From Rodentolepis nana (lineage: Eukaryota > Platyhelminthes > Cestoda > Cyclophyllidea > Hymenolepididae), in contig UZAE01012255.1 of assembly GCA_900617975.1 (NCBI GenBank), positions 1 through 50,174 on the forward strand: a stretch of DNA of 50,174 bases, read 5' to 3'. Below, piece after piece: positions 15,881 to 28,269 of the stretch. The first letter of the stretch is position 1. Each line of letters begins with the position of its first letter. A program made the position numbers and the translations under genes. The notes beneath the pieces are model-generated. The model had not been told where the DNA came from and searched no databases. It saw only the letters and a list, made by a program, of their open reading frames with translations.

Positions 15881-16681
15881 TATATATATATTCTACAGAA
15901 AATCGTATCCTAGTCAAAATAAATTTGTGATAATTTTATTGAAAATGACATTTCAATAGTTGGGAAAACAGTAACTGGAATTTAATTTGATGCAGTTTGG
16001 AAGGTGGCCTTAGTCCACTATTATTCCGTTTGAAATTTAAACTCAATTAATACACTAATGATTTAATACAATTGAATATGAAAAATAATATTCATGAATG
16101 CTATCCGAGATTACATTTTGACACATTTCCTTGTAAGCGAACTTTATTACGTGGGAAACATTGGGAAGTTTATTCCAGCAGTTTTACCAATTTGCATACT
16201 GAATTGACACTGACAAACACTGACTCAAATTCAGAGGCAAACGAAGTAAAATAAAAATGCAAAAGCGTCAACATAATAAGTTCAGTAAAAAAGCTATATA
16301 TAAGGATATGTCATAAATCGGTAAGCTAAATTCAAGGCAAAACACTGTTTCTGAGAAAGGAAACGCTCCCGAGAGTTATTTTCTTAGAAAATGAAGTAAA
16401 GATATTGGCCGAAATTCTGCTTCAAACGAGATTTTAAGATTCACGCATATATTGAAGAATTGTGATCAAATACGCAAGAAAATTGACTTAACCATATTTA
16501 TAGTAAACTTATTCGATAACGACACAATTTAAATCATAAAAAATAAGAATTTCTAAAAATAGTGATAAATTGAAATATTTTGCAAATATGTCAATATGCT
16601 GTTAACCTGATAAAAGTGTTTGAATGTGTCAACGTCTTTCATGAAAATTAAGCGCACTTTCCGTATGTGGTTATTTCTTGT
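15881..16681. other. Upstream region of the Ig receptor gene
   Basis: AT-rich sequence preceding the ATG at 16682, presumably carrying the promoter and 5' UTR. No specific promoter element is recognised. Confidence 0.4.
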
Positions 16682-19600
16682 ATGATGTTTGGGCGACTTT
16701 TGTGGATTTGCCTACTCAGTTTTGGTTTTGCATCTTCTGGTAATGTCTATAAAATACTATTTATCTCTTTTTTTAGCTTACATAAGTAGAGTTTACCTAG
16801 AACAATTAACACCATTTCCAATTGAACTTGACAGTCCGCTTCGTTGGCGCTTATCGCCAGCAGCTGGAAACTCGTATAACGAGCATAGTGGCACAATGAT
16901 ATACCTCAATGAAGTCATCATCGGTTCTTGGAATCCGAGCTGCGTGTCTTATTTAGATAAAAGAGATCTTGGACTGACTTCTTGTGAAGAAGGAAATGGG
17001 CCTTTCTTGACATTTACCTTTACACCAACACGCGAGCATTTTGGCCAAAATATTCGAATAATATTTTTTCCTGATATTAAGGCATCATTTTCTGGAACTG
17101 GCCAAATTCTTCTCAATACAACAATTCAAGTATGTCTCCCAAAACATTTCTCCTTAATTTTATTTGATGTTTTTCTGTCTGCTTGTTTTTATATATCAAA
17201 TTTTGATTGAAATATATCTCTCTAACTTCTGAAAGGTAACTTTAGATTATCCGTTATTTTCAATTTTGATATCTTAATCTCGTTTTATTCCCATTTTTTT
17301 ATTTATTGTTGAGAGGAGATAATTTTATTACCCGTTTTCTTTCTAATTATGATTTACTTGAATTGCGCGTTCTCTCTGATCATCTTACTTTAATCTAATT
17401 CAAGTAATGGATTGCCAGTTTCATCAGAGTCCTTCGTTGCCTATTCATTTTATGGTTTCATGGTTATGTATAGAGTCTTCTTTAAGGTCTTCTGTTGATT
17501 ATTCATTTTTAATTTTTAGATCTAGTTTATTGCAATGAATAGCTTGTTATGTACGTATGATGATAATAAGTAAAAACCAAAACGACTTTTCCACTTATTA
17601 GTTCATGAGTATCCACTCAGATCTGGTTGAAGTTTATGTTCACTTCTCAAGTTCTTCATGAACTTGATATATTTATGTGATTCATCGGATCGGAATTCAG
17701 TCTTGAAGATAATTAAGTGACGATTGAAGTAGATGCTGGTTTTTAAAAGTGGTTTTGAATCATATTCATTTGGTTTCGGTGGTAAGCCTACACTCATTGT
17801 TGATCCGACTGTTTTAAATTTAGGAATTGGCGCAACTATTAACGCTCGTGTCATTGTTTCCATTTCTTGCTGAAATTAATGTTTTAGAGGTGATACTCCA
17901 AATTTCTGTGTTGGTGCAAGTTAGTCTCTTTTACACTTCGTTTATGAATATTTTGTGGAAAGATCATAGCTTATTGATAATTGCTCTTGTGGTGTTTTCC
18001 TATTTATCTACCCCCTGTATATTGATTCGTCACTCGATATATTTTCTCTTCCATGTGTGCTAAACTATCTGTCCATTTAGTGTTTCTTACTCAAGGCTAT
18101 AATCACTTAGGCTGAATTCCTTATTGTTTAAAAAAGGAGTTATATTTGAAAAAATCATATATCTGAAGATGAGTGGTGTGTAGTAGCTTTATCTCTTAAT
18201 TCATGAGGAAATGGGAAATCGTATTAGATATGCCAGTGGTTCAGCGTCCATTGTGCCCATCTGCCCATTCAGTGGTCATAAGATCAACCCTCATCAGTGC
18301 ACATTCATTGGTAGTTACAAACCATATTTGCTTATTAAAGTTGGTTACAAAGTGGCCCCTCTCTTTAACATTTCAAACGTTAACGTGGATTTGAAATTAT
18401 TCAGTTGATATTGACTAAGCATTTCTTTTTTATTCTATCCTTTAGTTGATAAAACAGCCAAAGTTTCTTGATATCAAAGTCACTCTCGATCGCGCGCCCG
18501 AATACGTTGACCTGGCTCCAAGAGATCTAAATTTATCTCCGCCAGTTTTCTTAGATGGGTCTATGGCCAAAGTGGAGTGTATCACAGACGGTGCTCTGCC
18601 ACCACAGCCCATCACCTTCGACATTGTCTGCAACAATCCTCCACGCGCGGCCGTTGAACAAGAGCGTCAAGCAAAGGCTCAGTTGGGTTTTCCCTATGAG
18701 GTGGCCTTCAGGTACTTCAATTTCCGCTCCCCGCCTACCGATGAAGAGTTAGCCGAACGTATTGCGATTGGCTACGCGCAGAGTATTATGCAGGAGTCGC
18801 GAATCGCTCGTTCGCACGACAATCTTACCCTTTCGGCCACGTTGCCTATCAATTCGAAGGCCCACGACTGTTCACTTTACTGTCGTCTTATGGGCAAGGA
18901 AAGAGAATATCGTCTGACTGTCTATTGTAAGTGTAGTCCCGCTTTTTTGTATCACTTTACGTTACATTGGGATGGTAATATTGGGCCAAAATTTCATCTT
19001 GTCAGTGAAGTATCCATCATTCGATAAGGTTATTTTTTGGCTGTATCAAGTTGTTAATTGGTTATTTTGTGAAAAGAAGACTTACAAGAAGACGTTTGGA
19101 AGGAATTTAGTTACGTTTCGGTTGTTGTGTTAGGGTAACATTTGTACATTCGAATCGATTTTGCAAGCGATTAGAAGGATGGTTGCTTTAAACAGATCTG
19201 TGTCATTTATTACTTAGAATGTTAAGAGTTAGTCTTTTTATAGGAATTTAGAAAGCTATGAGTTGTGCACTTTTTTACAAGGGGATGTGATCCACTTTGT
19301 ACTATCCGGTTTGAAAACTCATTTAGAATGATTGGATCCTTAAATTTTTTGACGAATCTCTATCCGCATTGCTCTTAGAGTTTCTTGAACGGCTCATTTG
19401 TTTGAGTGATTGGTTATATCACTTTCGATCCATTTCTATCCTCCACCTGATCGAGGAAATGAGACTAACGAGGTCGTTTTATTTTCTCAAGGGAATTAAG
19501 TTAAAATTGAGTAATAGTGTTACCTCAATTTACCATGAAGAAGGTTATATTCATGTTAAGTGTACAAATTTGGTAAGGAAGTATATGCAACTGCTGAATA

Positions 19601-22600
19601 ATAGATTTATTTGACTAGAGACCGAAAATGATAGACTTTTTGAGTTTTGGTTGTTTTAATTAGCCTTATCTCTATGCAGTATTTGTTGACGTCAAACTCA
19701 AAATCGAGACCACGTTTTATAGGCTGTAGGGTAGATTTTCACGAATAAGGGTTTCCATTCTTCTGCTATAATGTAATTATCTTATATTGGTTGCCATACG
19801 TATAAATGATTAATGGATGTGGACAACACTTCTACCATTATATTCGCATTGACCATTTATTTATTGTGGGATAATTTTGCACCAGGTTTTAATGAGATTA
19901 ACTTAATATACGGCATGACATGTTTCCTTATAACGAAAATGATTGATGTTCTTTCTTTTAACTGCTCCTTTGATGTTTTCAGAGCCAGCATTTTCATGTC
20001 CCCCTCTATTCATTTTCTCCTTACTGTGTTTCCAGTGTTTTATGACGAAATCTCCTTATTCACTCCATTCTGTCCACACAATGTAGTGGAGGTATATAAT
20101 TTATGAAGAATGCGCTTTTTTCCCTAACCTATTGTTTATCAGCTTTGCCTTTCTCTTGTGTATTTTTTCGCCTTCAAAAGTTTTCCTGTCTTAATCCTAT
20201 ATTACGTGTTGATGTTTATTCTCCCCCTCTCTTGTGCTCTTTGTTTTTTTTCTTCAAATATTTCCATTTTTGTAATATGACCTGAAATCGGTTGAAGACA
20301 ACAGCATACGTTGCTTCATTGCTGCGAATGAGCTATTAGAGGTCATAATTAATTTCCATCGATTAGTGTTAAGTTCAAAGATAGAAAAAATGAAATTCTA
20401 AGTCCATTGGGAGAAGTGTTAACAGCACTTGGTTAGGATTCCGCTATTCTGGAGGTGAATTAGAGTAGGAAACTCACTTCTTCTTGATGAGTAGAGTTAG
20501 CCATTGTGGCTAGCCACATCCGCATCATTGTTTAAGGCGTTTGGATTTGGTGTTTACCTTTGCATTTCATTGTACTTCTATCCGTTTTCTATCGCTACAT
20601 GGTTTATCGCCATTTCAAATTGTCAAGCTGATTTCTCGTGACACATGTCAGGCTTTGATGGCCTTTTGTATCTTTATGATGATGATTCCTAGCACCATTG
20701 TAGGTTGGTACACTCCAACATCCATTGTAGTCAAACGCTTAAGATTTTAGAGCCTCACTCTCTCTCTTTACTGGCGAGTACTTATTAATCAATTTTCCGC
20801 CTCTCGAGCCCTTCGTATGTGCCGTAGAGAACGCTTTTATTGAATGACCACCTCGACGTATTACAACACGCCTAGATATTGAAATTTTGGCTTCCTACGC
20901 CCCTATTCTTTGAAGTACCGTGCTTATTTAAGTATGCTGTTGACCGGATATGCACGTGCTTGTTGGGGGGGGGGGGGGGGGGGGGGGGGGGGAGGGCAGG
21001 GTGGCTATCTTGGTTAATGTGAACAGTGATCAAACAATTTGTCATATATTGGTTCTGTTAGAGTGCAACACCTGCTATTCATTGCCGGGCTTTTCTTGAA
21101 GAGGAAGAAAAATATCCCAATCCCATTATAGAAAGTGGTCACAGTGCTTAATTTGGATTGAGTGTGAAGATATCCAAGAAATTTCCTTATGAGAAACTCG
21201 TATTCGATAACTCGGAATTAGCTAATGGAGGAGCATCGAGGAGGAGGAGGTGGAGGCTTATTCTCGTGTTCCTTAATTGGATGCATGTCCACCTTAATCA
21301 TTGCTCCGCTGGCGTACACTTGGATACAAGCTTCTGGTACTATAATTTCGAAAAGATGATTGAATTATTGATGAACTTAAATTTTGTATCTCTCGTAGCA
21401 GCTAATCATTCTAACGACCTCAAATCTCATATCTATTGACCTGGATCTTTTATACAATCAAGCATATAATTAAACCTGAACACGGTGAAATTCATTTATC
21501 TTAACTGATCATATTTCTAACCTTTTCGGCTAAGGACGTTGCGATTTCTCATGAATGGTTTTTCTTTAATTTTTTGATTTTTTATTTGGCATAGAAATAG
21601 GCTAGTATTTACAAGGCTGAATCACTGTTGCAATGCAACGTATCATTGACACGAAATCAAATTTATCATTGAAAAGTGTTAATTACGAGGCTTCTCTAAT
21701 TAGTTACGTCTCAATTTCTAGGATATGAATTCTATCGACACTCTTTCAACGACTCATTCACAAATATTTGCGAATGGGACCTGGGAGTTTGCAGTTTTAG
21801 TGCTCGTCTGTGAAATAAGAATTCACGGTTAGTGGAGTGAATGCATTTTCAGAATACCTGCTGAGAGTTGAACACGTTTCTTATGAGTTTCGTAATTTTC
21901 TATCCACGGTTAAATTGTCTGTTTGTGAAATCAGAGGTCACGTGCTCGGCTTGCATTGGTACCTACCTAGTGAGTCGAGTTGTATATTGGGCTGTTTAAA
22001 CCCCGTTTGTTTAGCGTAGGTTGCATATTGCCACCATTTACTAACAGTGAGCGCTGAGAAACACCTTAAAATCACCTGATAGAAAATAGTAATAATAATA
22101 CTTATTATATCAAGGGGTCGGCTTTATGATATTTATTAATAACCCCTTTGTTGACTTCGGCCTTCACAAGGGGTGGGGGAGGGGGGGGGGCTGGAACATA
22201 TATACATATTAATAGCAGTTCATAAGGTGACTTCTGGCTTCCAAATATCTCTGGGTTTCTGTCGTTGTCTTTAGGGCTGGACAGGGAATCAAGTGGGTCT
22301 TCTCCATTTCCTCCTGTAGGTTACATAGGGGACATGTTGGTTGAGGGTATGCTCCAATTCCGTGAAGTAGCTTCGCCATGCAATTGTGTCCGGTAAGCGT
22401 TAATTAAAGGTTGGACTCAATTATTTCCTAAGACCGTTTTGTGTTCTTCGCATCCTTGATTTAGTCGCCATCAATGTTAAGAAAATTTTTGGGCTAATGA
22501 TAAATATCATAAAGCCTGCCATTTGATATAAATAAATATTAAGAAAATAGTGGGTCTCTTCCTATTTCACTTCCATGCTGATTAGCTTTTCTCTTTTCGT

Positions 22601-25600
22601 ATCTCCTTTGGTTTTCCTCTTTGGGTCCCTGAAGAGTAATGCCACTTTATGTATGAATGTCTCAAGTTATAATTTAATGGCACTGATCGCCTGGATAAAA
22701 GACGGCCCTCTAACTATATCATTGAAAATAGGCATATTATAAACCGCTCTAGGTGGTATGATTGGTCATTCCACTCACTGCGTATGGGCCGATGGACATT
22801 GAAGTTGCGGTCTCTGATTTCGCAGGCGAGTAAGTTAACAGCCGCACCCCCAGTTAAAATTTCAAGGATTTCAGTTAAACTGTTGAAGGAGGGGGGGGGG
22901 GGGGGGTTCGAATAATGGATTCTGCGGAATTATGTACTGAGAGGTGGCAACTTCCTATGCCTTGATTGGTTCTTCTGTATTATGTGTTTATTAAATCGAG
23001 GTTTTTTTCACTTTGATGTTCCTTCCCCTCTGTGAAGCCTGAATTTAACTAAAGAGCTAATGATAACTATCAAAACACCTGCCATTTGATATAAATGAAT
23101 AAATAAAACTATTTTTACCGTTCTTACATTTTGAAATTTTAGATCAAACAACGGTGGCACATATTCTTCCTCTTCCTACGGACGGTTTGATGCGAGTTGG
23201 TTCCTCAATGACTTGCTACGCCGACGGTTTTCCTGAACCCTCTATTGTCCTCTCATTGCGTCAGCCCATGCATCAGTTTTCCCATCGTCCAATTATCGAT
23301 CCAAGAGAGTACATAGCGACCACATCGCCATTACCTCCACTAGAACAAATCGTCGACACATCCGACATTGCCGCGGCCACAAGAATTGGCCTACGACCCG
23401 ATGAGTACACAATTCGTGGACCACGGTTCACTCTAGCCTATAATGCTACTCCCGGAGTGGAACTTATGCTCATCTGCACTGCGGGAAACGCTCTTCCAAA
23501 TGCAGTCGATTTTCTGGGATACAATAAGACTATTGCTACAGTTAGATTCACTGTTGCTGGTAAGTGGTCCGTTTGGTAACAAAATAATCAGTATTAATGG
23601 TGTGGATTGAACTTGTTGATGTGGAGATTGGGTAATTACACTCTATTTTTTTTCATGAGAGGCTGAAAATAAAATTTGTCAATATCAGGTCAAGTGTATT
23701 TCAAATTTTTCACATAGTACTTAACATTGGCACTCACCATATTATTGAAATATTGATGCGGCGATTTAATCATTGGCCCTCTTACCTATTTGCCCTCTTT
23801 GCGACCTGAGGCATTTGCTGGCCTGTCAGGTTCTGTCGAAGCTCAACTCTGAAGAATACACAGATTTGGACTGGATAAATTATTTTCCATTTGACACTAA
23901 TAATAATAACAATATAATCCTTTGCATACACCGTGGCGCTTTGATTTACGTCAATAACATAAACATTTCTGTTTGTTTTTTTGAATTTAATTGAGATTTT
24001 ATTGCTAATAAGTTTTGCGTAGTTGTCAAGTCCACAACATTCTTCTGCTGCTTTATTAGTCATTATTATTATTATTAACAAAAAATTATGATAGCATCCA
24101 CGCGTTGTCGTTTCAAAGTGATCGTCAACGAATATTATTATTTTTTCAAATGGCAGGCTTTGTGATATTTATCATTAGCTCTTAAACTTTGACTTCAGCT
24201 TCCCCCAAGGGAGGGGGGTACATTTATAGCAGTTAATTAATAGCAGTTCATTAGCCGTCTTCTTGCTTCCCAGTATATCTGGCTTTCCGTCCTTGTCTTT
24301 AGAGCTGGACATCGAATCAGGTGGGTCTTCTTCATTTCCTCATGTAGGTTACATAGAGGGCATATGAGTTGAGTGTATACTCCCAATCTGTGATGTTTTG
24401 CCAAGCAATCGTGTCCGGTACGTAGTCTAAACTCAGCAACAGCTTCGATTCCTGGCCAGTCGGGTGTATCGGAGAGAGATTTGATTTGATTTGACTTCTT
24501 CAACGAATATGTATTTGAATTCTGGGGTAACTAAATTCAATTGCACCTAGTTTGGTGGGTGCTGATTAAACGGGTTTACATATACCTGCCAATACAACTT
24601 TAGGTGCAGTAAAACTGTGATGACGATTAATAAAGTTTTAATGATTTCCAGTGAATTTGAAAACATATTTGCGTTTCGAAAAGATGTTTGGTGCAATTCT
24701 ATGTTTTTACCATTTTACCTTCTCAGAGGGAGAGGCAAATAGCTTAATTTTCTTCTGTGTTTTCAGGTGAAGATGGTAAGTTCTGGTTCACCACCTGTTT
24801 GCCCTCACAATTTCGTTTCGCTTTTTTGTTTAAATTTTGTTTGGCAAGGCTCCTTGATTTTTGACACTATTAAAGCGAGGTTATAAATTCAACTACTTTA
24901 TCTTCTGTGCGCATTTTACCCCCTAATGATTATTATTGCCGTGATTTTTTATCTGACATTATCGAAAAATTTTGAATCAGAATTTTTTTTCGATTCTTTC
25001 ATAGCGTGCATATACAGTCGTTCGTAGATCATGGAAGTGTAACATCGAGGGGAGCACACAGGAATCGTATTTGATCCCGTCCGGGAATTAAGTGTATGCC
25101 AAAGTCATAATGTACCACATTTTGTTAAAGCAAAAGACATTGGGCTGAGTTAACCGACGACGACGATCCATGGAAAGGGGATAGAGAGTGTGCTCCTTAT
25201 CCAGTTGCACTCAGTTGTGTGTGTGGTTCAGTATGAAAGTGAAATCGAACCGGGGGATCTACTCTTTTATTTCAAGACTGTTTCTTAACCGGCATTCGGT
25301 TAGTAGTTACTAAATGGGCTGAGTGCTTTATTGAGCAGGTGGTTAGAACCTCTGGACTAATTAATTCCAATCTGTAACAAGCACTTGTCTACAATTTTGA
25401 AACGGCGGGGGCTATTAGACATTGCCTTAATCGAATCCCATTAGGACTTTCTGAGCAGGCATACATCAAGAGGACACCTCTAATTTGCTTTTATTAAACG
25501 CCTATGTGTACTTAAAGTACACAAGAACGGTTGGTTACTGAGTTAGAATATCAAACAGAATTGGAGAATAGCCTCATTTTTGGCCTATTTGACCTATCAA

Positions 25601-28234
25601 TAGCTCTGATTACAATCACTCAATCAGAGAAGTGTGTTTTGGCCAAGCGCAAAACCCTCTTAATGCCTTTCGCCTTTTTGTCTTTTTTCCCCAATAGCCA
25701 TCTCCTATAGCAGCATTGGAATCGTGGTGGGAATCTGTCTGGTCATTCTGGTCTGTGCTATCATAATCATTCTCTTAATGGTTTACCTTCGGCGTCGACA
25801 GAAGTACACCTCCAATGCAATTCGCACTAGAAATGCAGCTGTAAATGCTGCAGATGGTGCCAATGGCGCAAAAATGGCAGGACATGGAAAGTGAGTCAAA
25901 GATTCTCTTTAGATTGCAGAAATAATGTTTCGTTGAGAATGCAAATTGATTTCATTTACTTAAAATGAAATCAATTTGCTGTTATATTTCAATAAGCCAA
26001 TGAGTATCGAGTTAAGTATACACAGTGAGACCAGCATGGAATTATGATGAAATAAAAATAGTTTCCGCAGATCACTTCTTTACATTAGCTTTCTACTGGA
26101 TGGAAGCTATCTTAAAGTTTATCCTAATTTCAGGGTGGTCTTGGAATTTTTTGGGTTCTATCCTTTTAAGCATCATATTGATTGTTTATCGCCTAAACCG
26201 TGTTCTACTCATGAGAAAGAGTGAATACCGTCTTACCAGAATCTTAATTCTTGTTATGATTATCTACTCGAAGAAGGGTTTGTGTCAAAGGTATGAGTTA
26301 AACAAGGGCGAGGGGGGGGGGAATATATGACCTGCAAGTTCTACTCATATTGGAAACTAGTGGTATTGGCATTTGAAGATTTTATTTCTGAATAGTAAAG
26401 CTTTCTCCTTCAACTTAAGTTGTGACGGACGCGTACTTGAAGCACCCGATGGTGAATCGGTCTTACTATCACTAACAAGTAGAAGAGGTGCCAACATCAG
26501 AGTTTCTCTATATAAAGTCTCCATGACTCTAATTCCCCAGCCAAGATTGATGGTGGAATGATTTTCTAAATGGGTATTTCCTATCTTTTAAACCTTTCTA
26601 GATGGTGTGTCTGAATTCTGCACTGTCTCATTAGTCAAACAGCATGTTCGGAACCAGTACGCATGTATTCACGCGCAATGTCCTTTGTGTTGGTCACAGT
26701 GGTTGAGTTATAGCCCTTCCTCTGTGACTCATTTATTGTCGCTATAGTGGGCGTTACTTCCCCTGCAAGCCTAGTCATAAGCTTAAATAAACGCAATACA
26801 TTGTCTGTTATGGGTTCCCGATTCCAAAGAGCTGGCAATTGTGCTGGCTTGGACTTTGTTTCCTGCGTCTGTAAAACATTTTTCGGCTCCTTTTGATCTT
26901 GCCGACTTCCAACTTAGCTTCTACTGCCAAATTATTTAATTTCTCTTCGTGAAACGTGAACAAGAAGGAATCATCAGGGGTAGGAATTTTCGAGCCTATT
27001 TTGGAACATATATTTATTTGTTTATATCAAATGACAGGCGTTTTGATGGTTATCATTAGCCCTTTAGTGGACTTCAGGCTCCACAGAGGGGAAGGAACAA
27101 CAGAGTGAAAAAAGTCGAGACGGGGGCAGGGTGGAGTAGAAGAGTGTTTCAAAGATGTAAAAGAGACAGACACAAAGGTAGAAAAAAGGTAAGGTGAGTA
27201 CTGTGAAAGTGGTCGAATATTACAGTAGTGTCGAGTCATGGTAGTTTGAAGTCAACTGCCAGATTATAGACTTCTTTATCGTAGGAGTATACGTTGCCCA
27301 GGGTGCACCACGTGGAGGTAAGTCTATCGCACACCCGATATTTTAGAACATTTATCTTCCATAAAAGACTTTGATATTAGCCAGTTGTGTCACTTGAATC
27401 CATAATAATTCTGATAAGTTTCTTTTTGGGCTAATTTTTTCATCATATTTAAAAATAAGATTGTTATACATTCAGTGGGTTTTCATAAATGCCTTCTTAA
27501 TCCATACTGATGTTGGTAAATGAAGTAAAATTATGATTCCTTCATACAGATAGTTCTTGACTCAAACAACCGTAGAAGTGAAAGTTGGGTCTGGTCGAAT
27601 AGGTTCTCTCGTTTCCAAGGCTATTATTCCTAATGCGTCATCGGATCCATTTTGATTTGTGGTGCTTTTCGTCTTAACTTAAGTCCAACTTTTCCTAAGC
27701 CAATATTTTTTAGGTTTAGATAATCGATGGATTGGAAATGAGGAAGAATCTATACGATCGGGACTAATCTTTCCCTTCCTATGAATAATAGTAACTGATT
27801 CTAACTTTGGAGAACAGTAGCATAATCTTTTTAGAAGTCAAGGATTGCGTACTGTTGGTAGACTGGGAAACCCTGTTTGAATATTCCTTTGGTGATCTGT
27901 ATTAAGCAATGGGTTGGCCATTTTGATAAACATATGAGGTCTTAACTCCATTTCAGCTGACGAAGTAGATGTGTATGTTGCTAATTCCATTTATGGAGAG
28001 TATTCTTGTCGTTTCCCAACTTAAATTAACGAGTTTACCTAGCGCTTTTCCTTTCTTGAAATTATGCACATTTTAATGAACTTGAGTATATAATTTTTTT
28101 TTTGAAGTCGGCTTTTAATTTGCGTTTTTATCTGAGAGGCATAAGGCGCTAGTCTCGTGCAGCATATACATGCCTTTATCCATCCAATCACTTTCGCAAA
28201 ACTGCAGCCGTGGCAGGCGTACACACCTCACTCA

Positions 28235-28269
<35 letters not shown>

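Noticed and set aside
18211..18408. Open frame with IVPICPFSGHKINPHQC upstream of Ig receptor exon 3
   Set aside because: Exons 2 and 3 already join in phase with a sensible Ig strand junction, and no acceptor precedes this frame.
21158..21439. 93-codon frame in intron 3 with an RRRRW stretch
   Set aside because: Starts at GTG, no recognisable domain, no phase-compatible splice sites that would place it in the Ig receptor.
26025..26330. 101-codon hydrophobic frame in intron 6
   Set aside because: Runs into a poly(dG) tract, has no family resemblance and no splice support; typical AT-rich intron frame.
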